A stretch of DNA of 64,000 nucleotides from Alphaproteobacteria bacterium (lineage in GTDB: Bacteria; Pseudomonadota; Alphaproteobacteria; Rickettsiales; UBA1997). The DNA lies in contig JAGKWR010000004.1 of assembly GCA_021151765.1 (NCBI GenBank), positions 50,783-114,782 on the forward strand, given 5' to 3'. This document shows positions 18,838-28,267 of this stretch, piece by piece (the stretch's first letter is position 1; every line of letters begins with the position of its first letter). The notes beneath the pieces were generated by a model. The model searched no databases. It was not told the DNA's origin and was given only the letters and a program-made list of their open reading frames with translations. The position numbers were made by a program, and so were the translations under genes.

Positions 18838-19863
18838 ATGAGTCGTCTTCAGTTTTTTGAAAAAAAATTACAATTTTTAACGCTAGAACAAGTTGCTGAA
18901 ATTACCAAAGCGCAACTGGTAAATAACCCAGATTTACAAAGCAAAATCTATGATATCGCAACTCTTGAGAAAGCTGATTCATCGCAAATTTCCTTTTTTA
19001 ATTCTGGCCAATATTTCGATAAATTTCAAAATTCCAAAGCTGGTTTTTGTTTGGTTGATGAAAAAAATGCAGCAAAAACTCCGCCTCATATTACTGCGCT
19101 GGTTCATAAAAATCCTTATTTCGCTTACTCGCTAATCGTTAATGCCTTCTATAAAGCAAAAGATTTTGAGTTTGAAAATAACAATATTCATTCAACAGCA
19201 AAAATCGGTGAGGGTAGCAAGATTGCACCAAATGCCTATATTGGGAAAAACGTTGTTATCGGTAAAAATTGCTTTGTTGGTCCAAACGCTTCAATCATGG
19301 ATAATTGTGTGCTTGGCGACAATTGCGTAGTAAATGCCAACGTGGTTATTTCTTTTGCGATAGTTGGCAATAGCTGCATTTTTTTAAACGGCGCTAAGAT
19401 TGGTCAAGATGGTTTTGGTTTTGCTCACAACGCTGGAGTTAACCACAAAATTTTACAGCTTGGAATTGTCGAGATTGGCAATGATGTTGAAATCGGGGCT
19501 AATAGCTGTGTTGACCGTGGTGCCATTGAGAACACTATAATTCATGATGGCGTTAAAATTGATAATTTAGTACAAGTAGCTCACAACGTTGTGATCGGCA
19601 AAGGCACAGTTATGGCCGGATGTAGCGCAGTTGCTGGCAGTACAGTTGTAGGAAATTACGTACAAATTGGCGGCAACTCTAGCGTCAACGGTCATATTAA
19701 AGTTGGCGACGGTGCTAGAATTGCTGGCATGAGCGGAGTAATGCGCGATGTTGATCCAATGCAAGTTTTAGCCGGAATACCAGCGCAACCAATACGTGAC
19801 TGGCACAGAACCAACAGCAAATTGCAAAACTTAATTACAAAACCTGCGAAACAGGAACAGTAA
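18838..19863 (+). CDS. lpxD: UDP-3-O-acylglucosamine N-acyltransferase
   Basis: LpxD adds the second acyl chain in lipid A synthesis. The 341-residue protein has the N-terminal uridine-binding domain and a long left-handed beta helix of hexapeptide repeats (about 110-300), with the catalytic-region histidine in GFGFAHN. It begins two bases after virB11. The rest of the lipid A cluster (lpxA, fabZ, lpxB) is not here. It implies a lipid A-containing outer membrane, in agreement with lptD. Its 3' end overlaps convergent fmt by 29 bases. Confidence 0.96.
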   Translation: MSRLQFFEKKLQFLTLEQVAEITKAQLVNNPDLQSKIYDIATLEKADSSQISFFNSGQYFDKFQNSKAGFCLVDEKNAAKTPPHITALVHKNPYFAYSLIVNAFYKAKDFEFENNNIHSTAKIGEGSKIAPNAYIGKNVVIGKNCFVGPNASIMDNCVLGDNCVVNANVVISFAIVGNSCIFLNGAKIGQDGFGFAHNAGVNHKILQLGIVEIGNDVEIGANSCVDRGAIENTIIHDGVKIDNLVQVAHNVVIGKGTVMAGCSAVAGSTVVGNYVQIGGNSSVNGHIKVGDGARIAGMSGVMRDVDPMQVLAGIPAQPIRDWHRTNSKLQNLITKPAKQEQ

Positions 19864-20758
19864 ATCCGAGTAAGAATTCTTTCAGCGGCATCGGTTTTTT
19901 GCCTTGTCGCTGTAAAATCAAAGGTCTTATGACTCCTTTTCCACACTGAATTTCCATTCTGTCATTTAATATTTGTCCCGGTGAATTTTTCGTTGATTCC
20001 GAATCAATAATTTCAGCTTTAAAAATTTTAATTTTTTCACCATTGAAATTGAAATAAGCTTCTAAACAGCCACTTAGTCCACGAATTTTACGAGAAATTT
20101 CTAGAGCTGATCTATTCCAATCAATTTCACATTCCGCCTTTTCCAGTTTCTTAGCATAAGTCATCAAAGCTTCGTCTTGCTTGATAAGAGTAACTTTTTG
20201 ATCACGTAAATCTTTCAAACTACGCAGCAAAATTTCAGCTCCTAAAGTCGATAATTTATCAGCCATTTCTTGATAAGTTTCATCACCGCGATAGTCGATT
20301 TCTTCTTTATAAATCATATCACCGCTATCCAAACCTTTGTCCATTTTGATGATAGTAATTCCAGTTTTAGAATCTCCTTCCATAATCGGACGCTGAATTG
20401 GTGCAGCTCCACGCCATCTTGGCAATAAAGAAGGATGAATATTGATACATCCAAGTTTGGTGCCGTCTAAAATTTCTTGCGGCAAAATCAAACCGTAAGC
20501 CACAACAACTGCAGCGTCTGCTTTTAAATCAGCGAACTCTTTTTGTGCTTCAGCGTTACGTAAAGTTTTCGGCGTAAACACTTTCAAATTATGCTGCAAA
20601 GCCAAATTATGTATCGGTGAGTTTTGAACTTTTTGACCACGACCAGCAATTTGCGGCTCACGAGTATAGACCGCAACAATTTCAAAATCTTTGTCGTTAA
20701 GTAAATTTTGCAACGCCGGACAAGAAAATTGCGGCGTACCCATAAATATAATTTTCAT
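19835..20758 (-). CDS. fmt: Methionyl-tRNA formyltransferase
   Basis: Fmt formylates initiator Met-tRNA using 10-formyltetrahydrofolate. It is 307 residues, with MKIIFMGTPQFS at the start and the catalytic INIHPSLLPRWRGAAPI segment. Def, its usual partner, is not adjacent. Confidence 0.97.
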   Translation of the reverse strand: MKIIFMGTPQFSCPALQNLLNDKDFEIVAVYTREPQIAGRGQKVQNSPIHNLALQHNLKVFTPKTLRNAEAQKEFADLKADAAVVVAYGLILPQEILDGTKLGCINIHPSLLPRWRGAAPIQRPIMEGDSKTGITIIKMDKGLDSGDMIYKEEIDYRGDETYQEMADKLSTLGAEILLRSLKDLRDQKVTLIKQDEALMTYAKKLEKAECEIDWNRSALEISRKIRGLSGCLEAYFNFNGEKIKIFKAEIIDSESTKNSPGQILNDRMEIQCGKGVIRPLILQRQGKKPMPLKEFLLGFTVPVSQVL

Positions 20759-20837
20759 GAATTTTTGGTTTTTGATTTTAGATTTATGTTTTATTCTATG
20801 AGCAGTTCTTAAAAGAAAAATCTAAATCTCAAATCCC

Positions 20838-21332
20838 TTGAAATCGAAAAAATTATTTTTGCTCGGAGTTGCTATCGCTTTAATCGTAGCTTTTCTCGAC
20901 TTGTTGACTAAAAGATTAATCTTCACACTTCTTGATTCTAAGGCCTTAGAGCAAAATTTAACAAATCCTGAAATTGTTATTTTTAACTTTTTCAGCTTAG
21001 TAAAAGTTTGGAATCGCGGTGTTAGCTTTGGCATGTTTAACCAAATTGAAAACGCCCAAATTTTACTCTCAATTTTGCAATTTAGCATTATGGCAATAGT
21101 GTTTTTTTGGATTTACAAAAATGAAAAACCACATTTTGCAATCGCACTTGGCTTCATTGCTGGCGGTGCTTTGGGTAATTTGACTGATCGTATCCAAAAT
21201 GGCGCAGTTGCAGATTTTTTAGATTTTCATGTTGCGTCCTATCATTGGCCAGCCTTTAATTTAGCTGACTCTTGCGTCTTTATTGGTGTAGCAATTTTGC
21301 TAATTGATGATTTAATCTTTAAAAAGAAATGA
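20838..21332 (+). CDS. lspA: Lipoprotein signal peptidase II
   Basis: LspA cleaves the signal peptide of diacylglyceryl-modified prolipoproteins in the inner membrane. The 164-residue protein has four membrane segments and the two catalytic aspartates, Asp126 in VADFLDF and Asp144 in FNLADS. The start is TTG with lysines directly after it. The lgt gene for the preceding step is at 46.2 kb. Confidence 0.95.
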   Translation: MKSKKLFLLGVAIALIVAFLDLLTKRLIFTLLDSKALEQNLTNPEIVIFNFFSLVKVWNRGVSFGMFNQIENAQILLSILQFSIMAIVFFWIYKNEKPHFAIALGFIAGGALGNLTDRIQNGAVADFLDFHVASYHWPAFNLADSCVFIGVAILLIDDLIFKKK

Positions 21333-21520
21333 AAAAATTATTAGTTTTAACCATTGCACTTATGGCTTCTTCTTGCTTTTCTCACAAAGCTGATGAGCCA
21401 ATTATCGTTCCGCCGAATTTTTCTGAAATGCCCGATGTAGATCATCCAGAAAAACCATCTGAAGAACAAAAAAACGAAAATGTTGAACGCCTAAAAGAGC
21501 TTCTCTTAAAAAGCGATTAA
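21329..21520 (+). CDS. Small lipoprotein, DUF3035/BamF-like
   Basis: This 63-residue protein starts inside the end of lspA (ATGA overlap) and has a lipoprotein signal (LMASSC, Cys16). The mature part contains IIVPPNFSEMP, resembling the conserved PPDF-type motif of the DUF3035 proteins that lie next to lspA in many alphaproteobacteria. In Caulobacter such a protein (BamF) belongs to the outer-membrane assembly complex. The mature part is only 48 residues, shorter than in free-living relatives. The assignment rests on position plus a short motif. Confidence 0.6.
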   Translation: MKKLLVLTIALMASSCFSHKADEPIIVPPNFSEMPDVDHPEKPSEEQKNENVERLKELLLKSD

Positions 21521-21550
21521 ACAAATTATTAACCTCAAATTTTTTAAAAA

Positions 21551-21907
21551 ATGTTAAAAGAAATTTTTATCTCTGACGCTTTTGCTCAAGCCCAAGAAAC
21601 TGCTGCTGCTTCTACACAAGACTTTTCAATAACTAGTTTTGTCCCGTTAATTTTAATTTTTGTCGTTTTTTATTTTTTAATTATTCGTCCACAAACCAAA
21701 AAATATAAAGAACATCAAGAAATGGTTAACAACCTAAAAACTGGCCAAAAAGTTGTCACTTCTGGTGGTATTGTTGGTGTTGTTAAAGATATCGATAACA
21801 AAGAAAACCTAGTTGAAATTGAGATTGCTAATAACGTTGTAATTAAAGTTCAAAAAAATTACGTCGCTGAATTGGTCACTAAAAATAAAGACCAAAACAA
21901 AAAATAG
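21551..21907 (+). CDS. yajC: Preprotein translocase accessory subunit YajC
   Basis: YajC associates with SecDF in the inner membrane. The 118-residue protein has one membrane segment (about 30-50) ending in YFLIIRPQTKK, followed by the conserved VVTSGGIVGVV. It is directly upstream of secD, the usual order, but a terminator lies between them. Confidence 0.95.
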   Translation: MLKEIFISDAFAQAQETAAASTQDFSITSFVPLILIFVVFYFLIIRPQTKKYKEHQEMVNNLKTGQKVVTSGGIVGVVKDIDNKENLVEIEIANNVVIKVQKNYVAELVTKNKDQNKK

Positions 21908-21925
21908 TTATCTCAAAAAACTCTG

Positions 21926-21955
21926 AACGCCTCGTAACTTTCGAGGCGTTTTCTG
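21926..21955 (+). terminator. Rho-independent terminator after yajC
   Basis: A 9-bp stem (AACGCCTCG, 7-nt loop, CGAGGCGTT) is followed by TTTC, 18 bases after the yajC stop. The GC-rich stem stands out from the surroundings. It may attenuate rather than end transcription, because secD starts 21 bases downstream. Confidence 0.7.
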
Positions 21956-21975
21956 CTAAATAAAACTTCAAAAAG

Positions 21976-23520
21976 ATGCTTAACTTCTCAAAATTTAAAA
22001 TATTTTCGATTATTGCTGTTTGTATTTTAGCATTTGTTTACGCAGCTCCATCCTTCATTACTATTAAAGAAGATTCTCCTTTGGCTGCTTTTTTACCAAG
22101 CCAAAAGGTAAATTTAGGTCTCGACTTACGAGGCGGTTCACAATTGATGTTAGAAGTTGATTTTGATTCTTATCTCAAAGACCAACTCAACAATCTTAAA
22201 GAAGAAATTCGCACTAACTTTCGTGATGAATCGGTCAGAGCGATTCCGTCAATAAGTGGCAACAAAATTACTTTTACTCTTGAAGATACAGACCAAATTA
22301 AGTCAGCAAAAAAAATTGTTAAAAAGTTAAGCAATCGCGTTGATATCAGCGAAGATTCAGGAAAATTTGAAGTTTATTTTTCTGCTGCAGAAATCGAAAT
22401 AATTGAACAAAATTTGATCAAACAATCGATCGAAATTGTTAGAAAAAGAATTGATGAAAGTGGTACAAAAGAGCCAACTATCCAAGCTCAAGGAAAAAAT
22501 CGCATTTTATTACAAGTTCCCGGCGTTGAAAATTCAGAAGAAATCAAATCGATTCTTGGTAAAACTGCCAAAATGACTTTTCACTTTGTATCTGAAGAAA
22601 CTTTCAGCGGCGAAGCTGGTGTTGATCCAGACTCTGAAAGACTTTACGACTATCAAAATCGTTCATACTTAATCAAAAAAGAAGTTGTTCTGAGTGGTGA
22701 TTTACTAATCGATGCTTCTGCAACTTATCACGAAGGACAACCAGCTGTTGCTTTCCGTTTCAACGATATTGGTTCAAGAAAATTTGCCGAAATTACCAAA
22801 GACAATATTGGTAAATTTTTCGCTATCGTTTTGGATGGCAAAGTTGTAACTGCCCCAAGAATCAATACCGTAATTAACCAAGGCTCCGGTGTTATTTCCG
22901 GTAATTTTACAGTAGCACAAGCCAATGAAACTGCACTTTTGTTGCGCGCTGGTGCTTTGCCAGCTCCGCTAAAAGTTGTTGAAGAAAGAACAGTCGGTCC
23001 ATCTCTTGGTTCAGATTCTGTAAAAAGCGGAACAATTGCAGCAGCAGCAGGTCTTGTCTTGGTTGCATTATTTATGATCGTTTTTTACGGATTTTTTGGC
23101 TTCATCGCCGATATTGCTATGCTTGTGAATATTGTATCTATCTTAGCAATATTATCACTTTTAGGAGCAACTTTAACACTTCCCGGCATAGCTGGTATTG
23201 TGTTGACAATGGGTATGTCAGTTGATGCTAACGTTTTAATTTTCGAACGAATCAAAGAAGAATTACGTGCTAAAAAAACTGTACTTGGTGCAGTAGAGCA
23301 GGGCTTCTCACAAGCTTTTAGAACAATTTTAGATGCCAATATCACAACTTTGATTGTAGCATTTTTCTTATACGCTTTTGGTAATGGTTCAGTAAAAGGC
23401 TTTGCCGTAACTTTATCGATTGGTATTTTGTCCTCAATGTTTGCTGCAATTTTGCTAACTAGAATGATGATCGCAATTTGGCTGAAATACAGAAGACCAA
23501 AAAAATTGAATTTGATTTAA
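21976..23520 (+). CDS. secD: Protein translocase subunit SecD
   Basis: SecD uses the proton gradient to pull exported proteins through SecYEG. The 514 residues include the first membrane segment, the GLDLRGGSQLMLEVD motif, the large periplasmic P1 domain and five C-terminal membrane segments with MGMSVDANVLIFERIKEE. secF, normally next, is not here; lptD follows. Confidence 0.97.
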   Translation: MLNFSKFKIFSIIAVCILAFVYAAPSFITIKEDSPLAAFLPSQKVNLGLDLRGGSQLMLEVDFDSYLKDQLNNLKEEIRTNFRDESVRAIPSISGNKITFTLEDTDQIKSAKKIVKKLSNRVDISEDSGKFEVYFSAAEIEIIEQNLIKQSIEIVRKRIDESGTKEPTIQAQGKNRILLQVPGVENSEEIKSILGKTAKMTFHFVSEETFSGEAGVDPDSERLYDYQNRSYLIKKEVVLSGDLLIDASATYHEGQPAVAFRFNDIGSRKFAEITKDNIGKFFAIVLDGKVVTAPRINTVINQGSGVISGNFTVAQANETALLLRAGALPAPLKVVEERTVGPSLGSDSVKSGTIAAAAGLVLVALFMIVFYGFFGFIADIAMLVNIVSILAILSLLGATLTLPGIAGIVLTMGMSVDANVLIFERIKEELRAKKTVLGAVEQGFSQAFRTILDANITTLIVAFFLYAFGNGSVKGFAVTLSIGILSSMFAAILLTRMMIAIWLKYRRPKKLNLI

Positions 23521-23532
23521 GAACTACTTTTG

Positions 23533-25710
23533 ATGATTTCCTCGCGTCAGCTATCTTTCATCGCTATTTTTCTAAGCTCAGCTTTTGCGGCGATGAATAA
23601 CGCCTACGCGGTAGTTAAAACCTCTCAAAAAGATAAAACGCCACTACCTTCAGTTTTAAAAGCTGATGAAGTTGAAGGTGATCAAATCAATAATTTAATT
23701 ACCGCTAATGGTAATGTTGAAGTACGTCGGGATAACAGCGTAGTTTATGCTGATAAAGTTATTTACGATAAAAATAGCCGCTGGATTGAGGCAATTGGCA
23801 GCATCAAAATTAAGAATATTGAAGTAGGAAATGTTGTTGCGACCAAGGCAAAAATTAAAGATGATTTTTCAAATGGAACTTTTTCAAACAGCGTGATGGT
23901 AATGTCGGATGGATCTTATTTGACTTCACCGCAAATTGATCGCGAAACTCCAGAAATTACTGTTTTGAAATCTTCAATTTACTCAATTTGTCCAAATCCC
24001 GAAATTAGTGCAGATAATTCACTGGCTGGCAAACAGCGCGATCTTTTTTCAATAAAGTCACAAAGCACTACAATTGATCGTACTGCTCAACGCTACAAAG
24101 TTAAACATGGCGTTGTTAGACTTTATAATTTTCCGGTTTTTTATACACCTTTCTTAAACAGTGCTTTTCCATCAAAAGAACGCGAAACTGGTTTATTGCC
24201 ACCTTCTTACGTTCGTAACAAATTTGGTTTTGGTGTTAATATTCCTCTATATATCAATTTAGCGCCAAATCGTGATTTAACCGTTACAACTTACGCCAAC
24301 CCAAGCAGAAATTTATACATCATTAATAATAAATTTCGTCATATGACCTCTTATGGCGAATACGAGCTTGTGCCCGAAATTGCCAATAACAACATAATTT
24401 ATTCTCAAGATCGTACAACCGTCAACAGATCAAACAGCCAATATCGTTGGAATATCAAAGGGAAAGGACAATTTGATTATACCAACAATGTAGGAATGGA
24501 TTTTGTCCTAAACAAAGTATACGACCGCGATTATTTACGTGACTATAACAACGATTACGTTGGTTATACCATGTCTAAAATTAACGCTGATTACATCTAT
24601 CGTCGTGATTATTTTGCGGTTAAAGCGATTGAATTCCAAGAGTTAGAGAATCCTGTTACCGAAAAAGCTGCTCCAACAGTTTTACCGATGGTAGATTATC
24701 ACGTAGAATCAAAACCAACCAAAGATAAATATAAATTTGCTTTAAGTTCAAACGCTGCAACAATAACTCGTAATGATGGTTTGCAATATCGACGCGGCAC
24801 AGCCACTCCAGAATTCAACGCACCATTCAACCTAAATGGCAATTTATTCACTTTTAATACCAAGCTCCAAACCGATATATATTCCCTAGAAAACAATTAT
24901 AAGGGAACTACTCCAACAAATAGCTACAACTCAAGCGTCTTCAACTACAGACCAGAAGCTTCTCTTAATTGGTCTCTACCTTTGGTTAAAAGAAACAAAG
25001 AAAGCTCTTTTATTGTTGAGCCAATGGCCAACTTCGTGATGAGTGATTTTAAAAATGGTGCCGAAAAACTTCCAAATGAAGATAGCAATAATGCAGAGTT
25101 AACGGTTAACAACTTATTCATAAATGATCGTATCGCTGGATATGATCGTAATGAGGCCGGCACAAGAACAAGTGTTGGTGCTCGCACAACTTATTTTAAT
25201 AAATATGGCGAATATGGTTTAACGCTTGGCCAAAGCTTGAAGATCACAGAAAAACAACAAGATGTCACTATTCGTGGCTTTAATGATAACAAAAAATCAA
25301 ACTTCGTTGGTTTAATGTCTTACAAAGCACCGAAAAACTTTAATATTTCTTACGCTTTTCAACTCAACGAATCAAACTATCGCAACGAGGTTAACGAAGT
25401 TTTAGCAAGTTTTAATTACGATCGCTTTACCTTTTCAGCGAACTATCTGTTATTGCTTCGCAATAGCCAAAACACTACAAAAAAAGACCAAGTTTCTTTT
25501 AATTCTGGCTTTAAATTTACTAAAAATTTATCGACTACAATTTTGATGAACAAAGATTTAGTAACTGGCCGTATTTTAAATCGTGGATTAAACATCAATT
25601 ATGAAGGTTGTTGCACTTTATTTACTTTTGCCATGACGCAAAGTAACCCAAGTAATTTGACCAAACCTTCAACTTCCTTCACCTTTAATTTGTCGTTTAA
25701 AAATCTTTAA
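23533..25710 (+). CDS. lptD: LPS assembly outer-membrane protein LptD
   Basis: LptD is the barrel that inserts lipopolysaccharide into the outer leaflet. The 725 residues include a signal peptide, an OstA/LptA-like jellyroll (about 40-150: LITANGNVEVRRD, VVYADKVIYD) and a long C-terminal barrel. Cysteines are few (CPNPEIS and the late GCC), so the disulfide pattern differs from E. coli. I chose the ATG at 23533; an in-frame TTG precedes it by three bases. It presumably works with lpxD-derived lipid A. Confidence 0.92.
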   Translation: MISSRQLSFIAIFLSSAFAAMNNAYAVVKTSQKDKTPLPSVLKADEVEGDQINNLITANGNVEVRRDNSVVYADKVIYDKNSRWIEAIGSIKIKNIEVGNVVATKAKIKDDFSNGTFSNSVMVMSDGSYLTSPQIDRETPEITVLKSSIYSICPNPEISADNSLAGKQRDLFSIKSQSTTIDRTAQRYKVKHGVVRLYNFPVFYTPFLNSAFPSKERETGLLPPSYVRNKFGFGVNIPLYINLAPNRDLTVTTYANPSRNLYIINNKFRHMTSYGEYELVPEIANNNIIYSQDRTTVNRSNSQYRWNIKGKGQFDYTNNVGMDFVLNKVYDRDYLRDYNNDYVGYTMSKINADYIYRRDYFAVKAIEFQELENPVTEKAAPTVLPMVDYHVESKPTKDKYKFALSSNAATITRNDGLQYRRGTATPEFNAPFNLNGNLFTFNTKLQTDIYSLENNYKGTTPTNSYNSSVFNYRPEASLNWSLPLVKRNKESSFIVEPMANFVMSDFKNGAEKLPNEDSNNAELTVNNLFINDRIAGYDRNEAGTRTSVGARTTYFNKYGEYGLTLGQSLKITEKQQDVTIRGFNDNKKSNFVGLMSYKAPKNFNISYAFQLNESNYRNEVNEVLASFNYDRFTFSANYLLLLRNSQNTTKKDQVSFNSGFKFTKNLSTTILMNKDLVTGRILNRGLNINYEGCCTLFTFAMTQSNPSNLTKPSTSFTFNLSFKNL

Positions 25711-25778
25711 GAAACACTTGTAAGGGCAATCCGCGTTATTAAATTTCGACGTAATTATTAATCCTAAACAAAACAAAA

Positions 25779-26096
25779 ATGGCACACGAACTTACCGACA
25801 ATAATTTTAATCAAAAAATTCTTGAATCTACTGGCGTAACTTTAGTTGACTTCTGGGCTCCTTGGTGTGGGCCTTGCCGTCAACTTTCTCCAATTGTTGA
25901 TGAACTTTCAAAAGATATGGCTGGAGCAGTAGAAGTTTACAAATGCAATATTGATGAGAATCCGGAAACTCCTTCAAAATATGCAGTTCGCGGTATTCCA
26001 ACTTTAATGATTTTTAAAGATGGTAAATTAGTCGATACCAAAGTTGGAGCTCTTTCAAAAACTGCTCTTTATGAATGGGTGAAAAGCAATTCATAA
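25779..26096 (+). CDS. trxA: Thioredoxin
   Basis: The 105-residue protein has the WCGPC active site (Cys30, Cys33) and the cis-proline motif RGIPTLMIF. It reduces disulfides in the cytoplasm and would be recharged by the TrxB at 53 kb. Confidence 0.97.
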   Translation: MAHELTDNNFNQKILESTGVTLVDFWAPWCGPCRQLSPIVDELSKDMAGAVEVYKCNIDENPETPSKYAVRGIPTLMIFKDGKLVDTKVGALSKTALYEWVKSNS

Positions 26097-26097
26097 T

Positions 26098-27045
26098 ATG
26101 GCTTTAAAACAAACTTCGGATTTTGCTCACAGCTTATCCGAAGCTACACCACTTCAACAACTTCAACATCACAAACAGCAAATCCTTCAAAATAGTTTAA
26201 AAAAATTTCGCCACGAAACTTCTACCACTCTAAAGGTTGGTATTGAGCTGGAATTTTATATTTTACAGCCAGATCAAAGCCAAATTCAAAACGCAGAAAT
26301 TTATCAAAATTTCATTGCTGCTTTGCAAGCAAAACTAGGTTCTAATCCATTAGTTTACGCAGTTGAGAAAGAGCAGGGTGTCGGACAAATTGAGATTAAA
26401 TTTCTCTTCACCGCAGATTTAATCAAACTTTGCACAACAGTTGAAGAAGCAATTCACATCGCACAAACCTTAGCAAAATCTCATAATTTAATTGCCTGTT
26501 TTGCGGCGCAACAATTTCATAATGATTGCGGCAACGCTTTGCAATTCAACATTTCGCCGCATGATGAAAATGACGTTAATTTATTCAGCCAAAATCAGCA
26601 GCTAGTTGAAAAATATGCAGCAGCACTTTTAGAAAAAACCAATGAAATGTTGATTCTGTTAGCTCCTAAGCCAGAAGATTATTTAAGATTTTGCCTAAAA
26701 ACCAATCAAAACTTATTCAAAAAAGGCAAATATAGCGCTCCAGTTAATTTGAGTTTCGGCAACGATAATCGCACTTGCGCAATCCGTATTCCTCATAAAT
26801 CTCAGCGTTTGGAATATCGTGTGGCTTGCTCTAATGCTGATCCGTTTTTAGCAATTTCAGCAGTTTTATGTTCATTGATATTGGGTTTTGAAAGCGAAAA
26901 AACTTATCCCAAGATTTATGGCAAGATTTATGGAAATGCTTTTGAAGAACAATATCAGCTCACTGCGATAACCAACAATATTGACAAATCTTACGCTGAT
27001 TTTCTAAGCAGCGACCTTCATCAACAGCTACAAAAAATGCTGTAG
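26098..27045 (+). CDS. Glutamine-synthetase-like catalytic domain protein
   Basis: The 315 residues correspond to the catalytic barrel of glutamine synthetase without the N-terminal beta-grasp domain, compared with about 440 or more residues in true GlnA. Visible matches are GIELEFYI (metal-binding Glu50 and Glu52), EQGVGQIEIKF, YSAPVNLSFGNDNRTCAIRIP and RLEYRVACSNADPFLAIS. At the place where GlnA has GxGMHxHxS, this protein reads GNALQFNIS, so the metal-binding histidine is glutamine. It may be a gamma-glutamyl ligase with another amine substrate, or a non-catalytic relative. It starts one base after the trxA stop and is convergent with mltA. Confidence 0.75.
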   Translation: MALKQTSDFAHSLSEATPLQQLQHHKQQILQNSLKKFRHETSTTLKVGIELEFYILQPDQSQIQNAEIYQNFIAALQAKLGSNPLVYAVEKEQGVGQIEIKFLFTADLIKLCTTVEEAIHIAQTLAKSHNLIACFAAQQFHNDCGNALQFNISPHDENDVNLFSQNQQLVEKYAAALLEKTNEMLILLAPKPEDYLRFCLKTNQNLFKKGKYSAPVNLSFGNDNRTCAIRIPHKSQRLEYRVACSNADPFLAISAVLCSLILGFESEKTYPKIYGKIYGNAFEEQYQLTAITNNIDKSYADFLSSDLHQQLQKML

Positions 27046-27048
27046 AAA

Positions 27049-28167
27049 CTATCTGCCGCGCATTTTATCAACGACATTAATTGGAAGTAGAATGTAATAT
27101 TTTCCTTGCGAAGCGGTGTAAGAAGCGCGTTCTTCAGCTTCATCACCATGACCAAAAAATATGTCACCACGAACCACACCTTTAATTGCAGTTCCAGTAT
27201 CTTGAGCGACAAACAAATGCTGATAAGATTCTTTCGTGCCATTTTTTTTCTTCAGATAAGTATCAAGCCAAAGTGGAAATCCGTAAGAATAAATTTCGCT
27301 ATCAACAGCTAAAGAACGCTCAGCCGTAAGCGGAGCGCCTTGCGCACCAGCAACATATTCTCCGTCGGAATTTTGGAAAAAAACGTAAGATGGATTAACA
27401 TTCATAACTTCTTGAGCTAAATCTGGATTTTTTTTCAACCAGTTTTTGACTGATTCAGCGTTAGTTTGACTGCGATCGATGTAACCTTTTTCCAACATAT
27501 AATTTGTAACACCAACAAATGGTTGGTTATTGCGTGCGGCAAATGTAACGCGCTCAACTGCACCATCTGGCAAATTGATTCGTCCAGAACCTTGAATGTG
27601 CATAAAAAATAATTCGACTTGATCATCAACGTAAAATAGTTCCAAACCTTTGCCACGCAAAGCTCCACCTTCAATTTCTTTACGGGTTAAGTAAGGTTCA
27701 GAAGTTAAATCACGAGGTTTGGCGTAAACTGGATATTTGTATTTTTCAGTTCTGACTTTGCTACCGTTCAAATCTGCTTCATAATAGCCTGTAAATAATC
27801 CTTTACTACTTCCAGACTTGTCAGAAACGGCAAAAACTTTGAACCAGTTTTCGAAGAAATTACGGGATTGCTTAGCGCTCATCGTTTTAACAACTTGAGC
27901 AATTTCACAAACATCTCGAAAATCACCAACTGTTATATCTCCAATTTGACCACCAATTGCACGGTTCTGCGCCATTTTTGCAAACTTATTGCATGAATGC
28001 AGAAAGGCTTGCAACGCCATTTTCTGATCGTCTTGTTCCCAGCCTGCAAGATCGGTAAACTCAACCTGTTCAAGCTTTACGTTACCTTTACCTTTTATGA
28101 TAATTTTATGGTAGATGAAGCAAGAAGTCAGAAGTAATGTCAGTGAAAGTACTAATGCTTTGAACAT
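27049..28167 (-). CDS. mltA: Membrane-bound lytic murein transglycosylase A
   Basis: MltA cleaves peptidoglycan glycan strands, releasing 1,6-anhydromuropeptides. The protein is a lipoprotein (MFKALVLSLTLLLTSC). MltA domain motifs include GLFTGYYEADL and SGRINLPDG, followed by a 3D domain with AQDTGTAIKG and RGDIFFGHG. I chose the ATG at 28167; a TTG five codons upstream (28182) is less likely. The N-terminus then fits a type II signal peptide exactly. Confidence 0.94.
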   Translation of the reverse strand: MFKALVLSLTLLLTSCFIYHKIIIKGKGNVKLEQVEFTDLAGWEQDDQKMALQAFLHSCNKFAKMAQNRAIGGQIGDITVGDFRDVCEIAQVVKTMSAKQSRNFFENWFKVFAVSDKSGSSKGLFTGYYEADLNGSKVRTEKYKYPVYAKPRDLTSEPYLTRKEIEGGALRGKGLELFYVDDQVELFFMHIQGSGRINLPDGAVERVTFAARNNQPFVGVTNYMLEKGYIDRSQTNAESVKNWLKKNPDLAQEVMNVNPSYVFFQNSDGEYVAGAQGAPLTAERSLAVDSEIYSYGFPLWLDTYLKKKNGTKESYQHLFVAQDTGTAIKGVVRGDIFFGHGDEAEERASYTASQGKYYILLPINVVDKMRGR

Positions 28168-28267
28168 GAAAAAATTTTGCAATTACGTAATTAAAATTCA
28201 GGACATTTTATATTTCTGAAATTATTGTTCTCAAATCGAATTTTCACAAACTTAAATAATTTTTTTC

